A DNA stretch of 64,000 bases, taken from contig NZ_CP063374.1 of the NCBI RefSeq assembly GCF_015160875.1, forward strand, positions 1,736,001-1,800,000. The letters are read 5' to 3'. Below are positions 8,866 through 17,278 of the stretch, piece after piece. Under the pieces are notes generated by a model. It searched no databases, was not told the origin of the DNA, and saw nothing but the letters and a program-made list of their open reading frames with translations. Position numbers and translations under genes: made by a program. Each line of letters opens with the position of its first letter. Position 1 is the stretch's first letter. The stretch is from Streptomyces chromofuscus. GTDB taxonomy: Bacteria; Actinomycetota; Actinomycetes; Streptomycetales; Streptomycetaceae.

Positions 8866-9771
8866 TCAGTACACGCTCACGCCGTACGCGCTCAGCGCCT
8901 CGGTGACGGGCTGGAAGAACGTCGTACCACCGGAGGTGCAGTTGCCGCTGCCGCCGGAGGTCAGACCGTACGCGACACCGCTGCTGCCGTAGAGGGGGCC
9001 GCCGGAGTCGCCCGGCTCGGCGCAGACGGTGGTCTGGATGAGACCCGACACGATGTCGCCGCCGCCGTAGTTCACGGTCGCGTTGAGCGCGGTGACCCGG
9101 CCGCTGTGCGTACCCGTGGTGGAGCCGTCACGGATGACGGTGGTGCCCACGCTCGGGGTGGCGGCGCGGGTGATGTCCACGCCGTTGGCGGTGCCCGGCC
9201 TCGTCACGGAACCGGAGTACCGCACGATGCCGTAGTCGTTGCCGGGGAAGCTGGAGCCGGCGGTCGAGCCGATGACCGTGGTGCGGGAGGAGTTGGAGTA
9301 CCAGGTGCCCGCGCCGTCGGTGCAGTGACCGGCGGTCAGGAAGTACTCGGCGCCGCTGCTGGCACGGACGTTGAAGCCGAGGGAGCAGCGCCAGCTACTC
9401 GCATAGATGGCGTCGCCGCCCTGGATGAGCTTGTTGAACTTGCCCGGGGTGCGCTTGATCGTCAGTGCACCGGCGTCCTCGCCGGCCTGCTGCTTGATCT
9501 CGGCGATCTCGGCCTGCGACACCGTGCTGTCGACGGTGACGATCACCCGGTTGGTCTTGCTGTCGACGGCCCAGGCGGTGCCCGGGATGTCGGCCTTCAG
9601 CACGGAGCCGCTGACGCCCTTGAGCTCGGCCGCGCTGAAAGCGGTGGGAGTGTCGGACGCGTTCGCGCTGGGGACCGCGATCGCGGCTGCAGCCACGAGT
9701 CCGGTGGAAACGGCGATCAGCCGGGTCCGTCTCGTGATTCCGCTGCGGGGGGTGGTGCGCTTGATCCTCAC
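8866..9771 (-). CDS. secreted serine protease, streptogrisin B-like
   Basis: The 301-aa product closely resembles streptogrisin B precursors along its whole length. A signal peptide covers residues 1-38 (ending PSANA) and a short prodomain of about 77 residues follows. The mature enzyme probably starts at IQGGDAIY (residue 116). The triad is His149 (TAGHC), Asp179 (NDYGIVRY) and Ser256 ([10 protein letters not shown]). The C-terminus [17 protein letters not shown] is nearly identical to the family consensus I recall. The start is GTG at 9771, with GTGGAGGAA upstream. It degrades extracellular protein for nutrition and during mycelial turnover. Leaderless peptidase-inhibitor partners are not adjacent. 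Confidence 0.93.
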   Translation of the reverse strand: MRIKRTTPRSGITRRTRLIAVSTGLVAAAAIAVPSANASDTPTAFSAAELKGVSGSVLKADIPGTAWAVDSKTNRVIVTVDSTVSQAEIAEIKQQAGEDAGALTIKRTPGKFNKLIQGGDAIYASSWRCSLGFNVRASSGAEYFLTAGHCTDGAGTWYSNSSRTTVIGSTAGSSFPGNDYGIVRYSGSVTRPGTANGVDITRAATPSVGTTVIRDGSTTGTHSGRVTALNATVNYGGGDIVSGLIQTTVCAEPGDSGGPLYGSSGVAYGLTSGGSGNCTSGGTTFFQPVTEALSAYGVSVY

Positions 9772-10439
9772 TTTTCGTTCCTCCACATGGGAAGTCGGGG
9801 GCCCGCGTGGGGGTCGGGGCCCGTGAGGCGCAGCCAGTGGCATGATCGTCCGGATTCCGAACCCGTCGTGCCCCTGACAAGCGCTGAGGGGGAGTATTCG
9901 GCTGCGCGGCCGACGGGCGCAAGGGCGCCTTTCGGCCGTCAATCTTTGAACCAACTGTGCGCATTGGCCGTCCCTGTCCCTCCGCCCCTCCTTGCCCTCG
10001 AATTGGCTCGGAGCAGGTCGGGCTCTCCCGCCCCGGCCGTCACGCGGAGCGTGCGGCCGGGCGGCGGAAAGGGGAGATGAGAGCGGTGGGCAAAGGCCAC
10101 GGCGACAGCTCCGCCACGGTGGAGGCCGGCCGCCGGACGGCCCTCGGCCCGGGCGCGCCCGGGCGCGGAAACCGGCGGCGGCACCCGCCGTTTCCGCTGC
10201 CGACGCCGTCCCGTGCGACGGTGAGCACGCCCGCGTCACCGTCGGCCGCCCAGAACTCCGGGATGTCCGGAAGTCACCGTTCCTGGTCAGTGAGCAGGAG
10301 TGAGTCATGGACCCCTTCCTGGTCACTGCGGACACCCCGAACGGTTGTGGGTGGTTCCGCTCACTCACCCGGCATCAAGGACCAGCAGGTGGAAACCCCT
10401 CCGCGTGTTCCTCGGTCGGCCTGGCGTCGTCGAGCCCTC
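9772..10439. other. intergenic region, no supported gene
   Basis: About 670 bases lie between the protease and the DUF5685 gene. The part near 9800-9960 is the protease promoter region. Around 10265-10345 the near-identical segments ttcctggtcagtg and ttcctggtcactg lie about 40 bases apart, bounded by tgtccg and cggaca, and could be a small repeat element. Short open frames there look non-coding. Confidence 0.4.
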
Positions 10440-11618
10440 TCAGCAGTCGCAGCCGCAGTTGCACCCGTCGCACCCACAACTGTCGCAGCAGTCACAGCAG
10501 TTGCAGCACCCGTCACAGCCGCAGTCAGCGCAGTCGTAGCTGCTGCAGAACCCTTCCTTCCGCTCGCGCGTCCACGGGTCCTCGTACGTGCCGCAGCACA
10601 GCTGGCACGTGCAGGCCAGCCCCAGCCACACGGCGCACCCCGCGAGCAGTCCGCGCCGGTCGCGGCGCGGCGGCTCGGGCGGCTGCGGCGCCCCCGGCCC
10701 GGCCGGTCCGCCGGGCGGGGCGTAGGGGCCGGCCGCCTCGGGCCGGTGCCCGCAGGATGCGGTGCCGAAGGCACGGTCGACCGAGGCGGGCAGCTCATGG
10801 ACGAGCAGCCGGTGCGCCAGCCGCCCGTCCGAGAACTCCACCTCGCGCAGCGCGAGCCGGATCCCGTGCACGGCGTCGTCCGCGAGCCGCCGCGCCTCGG
10901 CGAGCGAGGTGCCGGTCGCGGTGAGCGGGTTCCAGGCACCCGACGCGGCGTCGGCCTCCCGGTCCTCCACGGCGTCCAGCAGATGCGCCAGCCTCCCGAA
11001 CAGCCGTCCGGCCTCGGCGAGCGGCTCGACGTTGCCCGGCCGTCCGGCCAGGACGGCGGTGTGCGCGAAGGCGGCGGCGGTCGCGGTCTCGGTCGGCTCG
11101 GTGACCGCCAGTACGGGTGTCCCGGGTTCGGCGAGCGCCTCGATGCCGGACTGCCGGTCCACGGCATCGAGCAGCACCGCCGTGTCGAAGCCGACGACGG
11201 CCCCGCCGCGTGCCCCCGCGCGTCCCCACCGGTCCGCCACCCGGCGCGCGGCGAGCGCCACGGGCGCGCGGGACAGCAGCCCGTCCCCGTCGGCCACGTG
11301 GTCGCGCACCTTGGCGGAGGCGAGCACCAGCGAGACGGCGGCGGCCAGCCGCGCTCCCTCGCCCCGGGCGACGGACGCGGTCCGCATCCCGCGCAGCGGG
11401 CACGGCCCGGCGGTACGCCGCAGCCGGCCGCCCTCCGGCGCGAGGGCCTGAGCCTCCGTCAGAACCGAGACCAGAAGACCGTCGTAATTGGTCACCACGC
11501 GCGCGAACTGCCCGTGGTCGCTGCGCAGCGCGAGACACAGCCCGCACAAATGCGCCATCCACTCGTTCTTGAGCCGCTCCCCCAGCCGGTGCCGGCACGG
11601 CCTGACTATTCCGAACAC
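10440..11618 (-). CDS. DUF5685-like protein with extreme cysteine-rich C-terminus
   Basis: This 392-aa Streptomyces protein has no known biochemical role. The N-terminus MFGIVRPCRHRLG is followed by a conserved CGLCLALR pair of cysteines, then a long helical Ala/Arg-rich middle. A Pro-rich linker lies near residue 295, and a short hydrophobic patch (GLLAGCAVWLGLACTCQLCC) comes next. The last 35 residues contain 16 cysteines in CC and CxC clusters with Asp and Asn, which suggests metal binding or disulfide cross-linking. The start is GTG at 11618 after a GGGGGAT ribosome site. It is divergent from sepF. I recall it as conserved in streptomycetes; a regulatory or metal-handling role would be guesswork. 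Confidence 0.75.
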   Translation of the reverse strand: MFGIVRPCRHRLGERLKNEWMAHLCGLCLALRSDHGQFARVVTNYDGLLVSVLTEAQALAPEGGRLRRTAGPCPLRGMRTASVARGEGARLAAAVSLVLASAKVRDHVADGDGLLSRAPVALAARRVADRWGRAGARGGAVVGFDTAVLLDAVDRQSGIEALAEPGTPVLAVTEPTETATAAAFAHTAVLAGRPGNVEPLAEAGRLFGRLAHLLDAVEDREADAASGAWNPLTATGTSLAEARRLADDAVHGIRLALREVEFSDGRLAHRLLVHELPASVDRAFGTASCGHRPEAAGPYAPPGGPAGPGAPQPPEPPRRDRRGLLAGCAVWLGLACTCQLCCGTYEDPWTRERKEGFCSSYDCADCGCDGCCNCCDCCDSCGCDGCNCGCDC

Positions 11619-11954
11619 GATGATCCCCCGTGATACGCGCGACGTTGAGCGGCCGCATCGTATCGGCGTCGAGCGCTTTCCTCGTATCGACCGATTTTCA
11701 CATCGGATCGACCCCCGCGGTTCACCCGTACGCCCCGCCGCTCACCCGTACGCCGGGAAGAATCATATTTCACTCACAGTCAGCAGCCGTGTAGGGCAAC
11801 ACCCTTGGGGTATCCGGGCTCTCGACGTATCCGCCGTGCACCAGTACCGTCACAAACCCCCCGCGCGGCGTCTATCCACTTGGCGCGCCGTCCGCATCAT
11901 GGATGACCATAGGGATGCGGAAAGCAAAAGAGACCGCTGTGAGAGGAGGCGTCC
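11619..11954. other. divergent promoter region of DUF5685 gene and sepF
   Basis: The region contains a tandem pair of cacccgtacgcc segments (about 11727-11757) and AT-richer stretches (agaatcatatttcactcac near 11759). The sepF ribosome site AGAGGAGG is at its right end. No gene is seen. Confidence 0.5.
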
Positions 11955-12392
11955 ATGGGATCGGTGCGCAAGGCGAGTGCGTGGCTCGGCCTCGTCGACG
12001 ACAACGATGACGAGCGTTACTACGACGACGAGTACACCGAGGGGACCGAGCCCGGCGACGCCTGGGTCACGGACCCGCGGGTGAAGGTGGCCGCGGACGC
12101 GGCCGAGCAGAAGGAGCGCCGGATCGCCACGGTGACCCCGGACAGCTTCCGGGACGCCCGGGCCATCGGCGAGCTGTTCCGGGACGGCGTGCCGGTCATC
12201 ATGAACCTGACGGCCATGGAGCCCGCCGACGCCAAGCGCGTGGTGGACTTCGCGGCCGGCCTGATCTTCGGGCTGCGCGGTTCGATCGACCGCGTGTCCA
12301 ACCGTGTGTTCCTGCTGAGCCCCTCCGACACGGAGATCATCAGCGGTGAGCCCGCCGCCCACCGGGCGGACGGATTCTTCAACCAGAGCTGA
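11955..12392 (+). CDS. sepF: SepF-family cell-division protein
   Basis: The 145-aa protein has an acidic N-terminal linker rich in Asp and Tyr (about residues 15-35) and a conserved SepF core, residues 55-135. The core includes [20 protein letters not shown], a [10 protein letters not shown] strand and the glycine loop [17 protein letters not shown]. SepF tethers FtsZ to the membrane and shapes the Z-ring. The N-terminal [13 protein letters not shown] looks like a membrane-binding amphipathic helix. This gene stands alone, away from any ftsZ cluster. Streptomycetes carry several SepF paralogues, so this is likely an accessory SepF rather than the ftsZ-linked one. AGAGGAGG precedes the ATG. 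Confidence 0.88.
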   Translation: MGSVRKASAWLGLVDDNDDERYYDDEYTEGTEPGDAWVTDPRVKVAADAAEQKERRIATVTPDSFRDARAIGELFRDGVPVIMNLTAMEPADAKRVVDFAAGLIFGLRGSIDRVSNRVFLLSPSDTEIISGEPAAHRADGFFNQS

Positions 12393-12427
12393 GGCAGGGC
12401 CGCTCACCGGAGCCGCCCCCGAGAGGG

Positions 12428-13612
12428 CTACCGGAAGGCATCGAGTCCGGTGAGCGCCTTGCCCAGCACGAGCTGGTGCATCTCGACGGTGCCCTCATAG
12501 GTGAGCACCGACTCCAGATTGGTCGCGTGCCGCATCACCGGGTACTCCAGTGAGATCCCGTTGGCGCCGAGGACCGTCCGGGCCGTACGGCAGATGTCGA
12601 TGGCCTCCCGCACGTTGTTGAGCTTGCCGAAGCTGACCTGCTCCGGCCGCAGCCGCCCGGCGTCCATCCGCCGCCCGAGGTGATGGGCGAGCAGGATCCC
12701 CTTGTGCAGTTCGACCGCCATGTCGGCGAGCTTGGCCTGGGTGAGCTGGAACCCCCCGATGGGCCGCCCGAACTGCTCCCGGCTCCTGGCGTAGTCGACG
12801 GCGGCCTCGAAACAGGCCCGCGCCGCCCCCATCGCCCCCCACACGATCCCGTACCGCGCGTGCGACAGACAGCTGAGCGGTCCCCGCAGCCCCCTCACCT
12901 CCGGCAGCACCGCATCGGCGGGCAGCCGCACGTCGTCCAGCACCAGCTCGCTGGTGACGCTCGCCCGCAGCGACCACTTGTGCTTGATCTCGGGCGCCGA
13001 GAACCCGGGGGCGTCCGTGGGCACGACGAACCCGCGGATCCCGTCCTCGGTCTGCGCCCACACCACGGCCACGGAGGCGACGGACCCGTTGGTGATCCAC
13101 ATCTTGCGCCCGCTCAGCACCCAGTCGCCGCCGTCCCGCTTGGCGTACGTCCGCATGGAGGCCGGGTCGGACCCGTGGTCGGGCTCGGTCAGCCCGAAGC
13201 ACCCGATGACGTCCCCGGAGGCCATCGGGGGCAGCCACCGCTGCTTCTGTTCCTCGGAGCCGAACCGGTGGATGGCGTACATGGCCAGCGAGCCCTGCAC
13301 GGACACCAGCGACCGGATCCCGGAGTCCGCGGCCTCCAGCTCCAGACAGGCGAGCCCGTACTGGACGGCACTGGCCCCCGCGCACCCGTAGCCGCTGAGC
13401 GACATGCCGAGGGCCCCGATTCCCCCGAGCTCCTTCGCCAGCTCCCGGATGCCCGGCAGCTCCCCCGCCTCGTACCACTCGGCCACGTGCGGCAGCACGC
13501 GATCCGCCGCCCATCTGCGCACGGTGTCCCGGACGGCCAGGTCCTCGGGCTCCAGCAGGTCGTCGATCCCGAGCGGATCGGACGGGTCGAAGGGGGGCAA
13601 CTTCGGGGACAC
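12428..13612 (-). CDS. acyl-CoA dehydrogenase, glutaryl-CoA dehydrogenase-like
   Basis: This 394-aa flavoenzyme oxidises an acyl-CoA at C2-C3; the closest family type is glutaryl-CoA dehydrogenase of lysine/tryptophan breakdown. The FAD segment CFGLTEPDHGSDP and WITNG lie mid-protein. The helical C-terminal domain has ARYGIVWGAMG and REQFGRPIGGFQ. The catalytic glutamate lies in LTYEGT near the end. The GTG at 13612 has GGAGG at ideal spacing; the ATG at 13618 would abut that site. A perfect 15-bp palindrome lies about 25 bp upstream. Substrate is inferred from family similarity only. Confidence 0.87.
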   Translation of the reverse strand: MSPKLPPFDPSDPLGIDDLLEPEDLAVRDTVRRWAADRVLPHVAEWYEAGELPGIRELAKELGGIGALGMSLSGYGCAGASAVQYGLACLELEAADSGIRSLVSVQGSLAMYAIHRFGSEEQKQRWLPPMASGDVIGCFGLTEPDHGSDPASMRTYAKRDGGDWVLSGRKMWITNGSVASVAVVWAQTEDGIRGFVVPTDAPGFSAPEIKHKWSLRASVTSELVLDDVRLPADAVLPEVRGLRGPLSCLSHARYGIVWGAMGAARACFEAAVDYARSREQFGRPIGGFQLTQAKLADMAVELHKGILLAHHLGRRMDAGRLRPEQVSFGKLNNVREAIDICRTARTVLGANGISLEYPVMRHATNLESVLTYEGTVEMHQLVLGKALTGLDAFR

Positions 13613-13634
13613 GGGCATCCTCCGGGCAGCTCAA

Positions 13635-13649
13635 ACTAGCACCGCTAGT
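13635..13649. promoter_or_regulatory. operator-like palindrome upstream of the acyl-CoA dehydrogenase gene
   Basis: ACTAGC-ACC-GCTAGT is a perfect inverted repeat 23 bp before the start codon, of the kind bound by TetR-family repressors. No regulator gene is adjacent. Confidence 0.5.
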
Positions 13650-13717
13650 CACGGACTGGGGGTGACGTTACGACGGGAGGACCCACGGAGCAACCACCCG
13701 CGGGCCGCCGACGGCGA

Positions 13718-15367
13718 TCAACCCCGGCGGGCGACGTCCACCTCCGAACGCAGGCGCACGGCTGGTGCGTGGCCGGCGGACCCGGCACCGGCACGAGGCG
13801 ACGGCACCTCGACAGCCACGTCGGCCTCACACTGCATCACCCGGGGCAATCGCAGAGCCATCACCGCCCCCAGAAGCAGCAACCCCGCGCTCACCAGCAG
13901 CGTCGCGTGCAGCCCGTGCACGAAGCTGTCCCGGGCCGCCCGCCGCAGGGCGACTCCCGCGGGCCCGCCGAGCTCCCCGGCCACGTCGTACGCCTCGCCC
14001 AGCGAGTGCCCGGCGGCCGCCGAAGCCGAAGCCGGCACGCCCGGCACGGCGGACAACCCGGGCGTGTACGCCGCGTTCATGACGCTGCCCAGCAGCGCGA
14101 TGCCGATCCCCGCCCCGAGCTGGTACGACGTCTCACCGATCGCCGCCGCGCCCCCGGCCTGCTCCGGCGGCGCCTCGCTCAGCATGGACTCGTACGCCCC
14201 GAACAGCGTCGTCTCCAGCCCGAATCCCAGCAGCACGAACCCGGCCAGCATCAGCGGGGCGTTGTCCTCCCGCCCCATCGCCGTCAGCACCACGACCGCC
14301 AGCGCGGTCAGGCAGAAACCCGCGCAGACCATTCGCCGCGGCCCGAACCGGCGCAGCATCCGCGCCCCGAACAGCCCGGCCGCCATCGCCGCCACGGTCA
14401 GCGGCACCAGCCTGAGCCCCGTCTGCAGCGGCGACAGCCCGAGCACCAGCTGCAGGTACTGCGCGGCGATCAGCTCCAGCCCCACCAGGGCGAGCATCGC
14501 CAGCACGATGCACCCGACCGACGTACTGAACGCCGGCCGCGCGAACATCCGCAGGTCCACCAGGGGATGCCTGCGCCGCCGCTGCCGCCGTACGAACAGC
14601 GCGAGCAGTGCCAGGCCCGCCACGAGCGGCACCACGGTGAGCACACTGCCGGCCGGCTCCCCGCCGCCCAGCCGCTTCACCGCGAGCACCGTCCCGAACA
14701 GCCCGGCCGCGGCCATCAGCGCGCCGAGTACGTCCCAGGGACCGTCCCCGCTGCCCGTCGACTCGGGCAGCAGCATGCGCCCCACCGGCAGGCTGACCAG
14801 CATCAACGGGATGTTGACCAGGAACACCGACCCCCACCAGTAGTGCTCCAGGAGGAAACCGCCGAGCAGCGGCCCGACCGCCGCGCCGACCGCGGCCACC
14901 GCACTCCAGATGCCGATGGCGAGCGCCCGTTCACGCCGGTCGGGGAAGACCTGGCGCAGGATCGACAGCGTCGCGGGCATGATCATCGCGCCGCCGACAC
15001 CGAGCAGCGCCCGCGCCAGGATCAGCACCTGCGGATCATGGGCGACGGCGGCCAGGGCGGAGGCGACGCCGAACAGGGCGTACCCGAGCAGCAGGATCCG
15101 TCTGCGGCCCACCCGGTCGCCGAGGGTGCCGAAGAGGATCAGCAGCGCGGCGCAGACGAGCGGGTAGGTGTCGACGATCCAGAGCAGTTCTATCGCGCTG
15201 GGCTTGAGGTCCTCGGTGACGGCGGGCACCGCCACGTGCAGCACCGTCGCGTCGACCGCGACCAGCAGCAGGCTGGTGCAGAGGACCACGAGGACGACCC
15301 AGCGGTTGGCACCGGCCCCGGCCGCCCGACGGCGCAGCCCGACGGCAGCCGTGGTCGTCCCGGACAT
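13718..15367 (-). CDS. MFS drug-efflux transporter, DHA2 (14-TM) family
   Basis: The 549-aa integral membrane exporter has about 14 predicted segments. It has the antiporter motif LGGVGG-like ARALLGVGGAMIMPATLSI, the loop 2-3 motif GDRVGRRRILL and WIVDTYPLV in helix 2. These match the DHA2 (QacA/SmvA-type) proton antiporters that expel cationic or amphipathic compounds. The ATG at 15367 follows GGGAGG. The polar C-terminal tail of about 50 residues is not conserved in the family. No TetR-type regulator flanks it, which is unusual for this family. Substrate unknown. Confidence 0.88.
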   Translation of the reverse strand: MSGTTTAAVGLRRRAAGAGANRWVVLVVLCTSLLLVAVDATVLHVAVPAVTEDLKPSAIELLWIVDTYPLVCAALLILFGTLGDRVGRRRILLLGYALFGVASALAAVAHDPQVLILARALLGVGGAMIMPATLSILRQVFPDRRERALAIGIWSAVAAVGAAVGPLLGGFLLEHYWWGSVFLVNIPLMLVSLPVGRMLLPESTGSGDGPWDVLGALMAAAGLFGTVLAVKRLGGGEPAGSVLTVVPLVAGLALLALFVRRQRRRRHPLVDLRMFARPAFSTSVGCIVLAMLALVGLELIAAQYLQLVLGLSPLQTGLRLVPLTVAAMAAGLFGARMLRRFGPRRMVCAGFCLTALAVVVLTAMGREDNAPLMLAGFVLLGFGLETTLFGAYESMLSEAPPEQAGGAAAIGETSYQLGAGIGIALLGSVMNAAYTPGLSAVPGVPASASAAAGHSLGEAYDVAGELGGPAGVALRRAARDSFVHGLHATLLVSAGLLLLGAVMALRLPRVMQCEADVAVEVPSPRAGAGSAGHAPAVRLRSEVDVARRG

Positions 15368-15628
15368 GTACGTACCTCCCAGATGTTCCCTCGCGTTCGG
15401 CGGGCTCGCGGGAGCGGGGGACCTCCCGCGACTCGGCCGGAGAGGAGCGGTGGTCTCCGGCCCGCGCAACGACTGGCGAGTGACACGTCAGCGTACGCGA
15501 GTCCGTGGCGGGGTCGCGTGGCGGACCTCTCATCCACATGGCGCAACGATGTGGCGTGTGCCACTACTGCCCCTCGGACCACGTCGGGACCGGCGGCCCG
15601 GTTCCGGCGTCCGTCGATAATCGAGCCC

Positions 15629-17038
15629 GTGACCGATCTTGTGACACGCGTGGCACCCGCGTGGCTGCGGCGCGCGGCCCCGGCCCTGCTCGGGTACGCG
15701 GCCGTCCGCGCCCTCGGCCTGCTCGTGCTGGCTCTGTGGAGCGCCGCGCGCGACAAGAGCGCGTACACCCTGCTGACCGCCCGCTGGGACTCCCTCTGGT
15801 ACACCCGGGTCGCCGAGCTGGGCTACGGCTACGAGGTGCGCCTGCCGAACGGCGACGTGCACTCCAACCTCGCCTTCTTCCCGCTGCTGCCCTGGCTGGA
15901 GCGGCTGCTGCACGCGGTGACCCCGCTGTCGTACGCCGCCGCCGGTTTCGTCGTGGCCCTGCTCGCCTCGCTCGCCGCGGCCTGGGGGATCTTCGCGGTC
16001 GCCGACCACGTGTACGGGCGGCGGGCGGGCGTCTGCGCGGTGCTGCTGTGGGCGGTGCTCCCGGTCGGGATCGTGCAGTCGATGGCGTACAGCGAGTCCC
16101 TGTTCACCGCGCTCGCCGCCTGGTCGCTGTACGCGGTCCTCACCGGCCGCTGGCTCACCGCGGGCAGCCTGGCGCTGCTGGCGGGGCTGACGCGCCCGGT
16201 GGGTCTCGCGGTGGTCGCGGCGGTGTGGGCGGCCGGCATCGCCGCGTCCCCAGTGCCCCGGCAGGCAACGTGTGCCCGTCAAGGAGCGGCGTCCGGTGCG
16301 TTCTCTCGGTGCGCCGGCCGGAAGTCCCCGTTCTGGACGTACCTGGGCTTTCGCCCGGTACGGCGAGAGGGCGTGCCGGGCGTCGCGACGGGGCGAACGT
16401 CGCCTGTCGGGGCACTACGGGAGCGGCACCGCGGCACTGCTCCATTCGCGCACCACCGCAGCGCGAGGCCCGAACCCGGCGCGCGCCCGGCCCAGCACGC
16501 CCCCTGTCTCCCACCGTTGCCGCCCCAGGACGGCGCACCGGCCTGGCGGTGCGCCGTCGGCATGCTCCTCGCGCCCCTCGGCGCCGCCGGGTACGTCCTG
16601 TGGGTCGGTCACCGCACCGGCCGGGGCCCGCTCGGCTATCTCGACGTCCAGGCGGGCTGGCGCAACGGCTTCGACGGCGGGTACGCCTTCGCCCGTTTCG
16701 TCGCCGAGAAGTTCACGTCCTTTCCCTCCGCCCTGGCCGGCCTCGGACTCGTCGTCGGGGTGGCCCTGGTGATCCGGCTGTACGTCGTCTGCGTCCGACA
16801 GCGCCAACCGCTCCCGCTCCTTGTGTACACGGGCGTCGTCACCGCCCTGGCGCTGTGCGCGTCGAGCTACTTCGGCTCCAAACCGCGCCTGCTGCTCCCG
16901 GCGTTCCCGCTGCTGTTCCCCCTCGCGCTCGCCCTGGCCCGGCCGCGCACCACGGCGTCCGCGCTGGTCGTCGGCGGGGTCGCGGTGGCGTCGGCGGTGT
17001 ACGGGGCGTTCTGGCTGAACGGCTCGGGTCCGCCGTGA
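15629..17038 (+). CDS. PIG-V-like polyprenyl-phosphate mannosyltransferase, with inserted repeat element
   Basis: The 469-aa multi-pass membrane protein resembles PIG-V-type lipid-linked mannosyltransferases. The family motif region ARWDSLWYTRVAELGY lies near residue 50, SNLAFFPLLPWLERLL follows, and MAYSESLFTALAAWSLY lies near residue 160. C-terminal helices include YFGSKPRLLLPAFPLLFPL. The start is GTG at 15629, where the homologous region begins. Between two membrane segments the frame passes through a 165-bp inverted-repeat element (16252-16416), which adds 55 hydrophilic residues including two cysteines. The frame stays open, so a longer protein may be made, but activity is uncertain. 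A polar Pro-rich stretch also follows the insertion. Confidence 0.75.
   Translation: MTDLVTRVAPAWLRRAAPALLGYAAVRALGLLVLALWSAARDKSAYTLLTARWDSLWYTRVAELGYGYEVRLPNGDVHSNLAFFPLLPWLERLLHAVTPLSYAAAGFVVALLASLAAAWGIFAVADHVYGRRAGVCAVLLWAVLPVGIVQSMAYSESLFTALAAWSLYAVLTGRWLTAGSLALLAGLTRPVGLAVVAAVWAAGIAASPVPRQATCARQGAASGAFSRCAGRKSPFWTYLGFRPVRREGVPGVATGRTSPVGALRERHRGTAPFAHHRSARPEPGARPAQHAPCLPPLPPQDGAPAWRCAVGMLLAPLGAAGYVLWVGHRTGRGPLGYLDVQAGWRNGFDGGYAFARFVAEKFTSFPSALAGLGLVVGVALVIRLYVVCVRQRQPLPLLVYTGVVTALALCASSYFGSKPRLLLPAFPLLFPLALALARPRTTASALVVGGVAVASAVYGAFWLNGSGPP
16252..16416. mobile_element. 165-bp MITE-like element inside the mannosyltransferase gene
   Basis: The ends are imperfect inverted repeats: left AGTGCCCCGGCAGGCAACGT, right (reverse complement) AGTGCCCCGACAGGCGACGT, 18 of 20 matching. 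It is too small to encode a transposase, is a multiple of three, and has no stop in the host frame. No clear target duplication is visible. I recall similar sequences dispersed in other Streptomyces genomes, but could not search. Confidence 0.65.
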
Positions 17039-17278
17039 CCCGGCCAGGGCGCCCGGTGAGCGTGCGCGGAATTCCATTCGATCTCCTGGTGAACAACTCC
17101 ATAAGCAGGCCGAAACACTGGCTTTGGAATGATCAAAGGAATTGCGGCGGAGGGCACCTGCTTATTGCCGGACTTCCTGGAAATAAACCCGTTCCTGAGA
17201 GCAATCCCACATCACATCGTCATTACAACCCCGGTGATTCGGCGGGGAACTGAGCTCACTCGCTGTAACGTCGATTGT

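Noticed and set aside
10307..10540. Small plus-strand frame starting [15 protein letters not shown]
   Set aside because: No ribosome site of note; it runs antisense into the Cys-rich tail of the DUF5685 gene and soon becomes Ser/Arg noise.
13769..17038. A single very long plus-strand open frame spanning the MFS gene and the mannosyltransferase
   Set aside because: Only the part from 15629 onward resembles a protein; the rest is antisense to the exporter gene.
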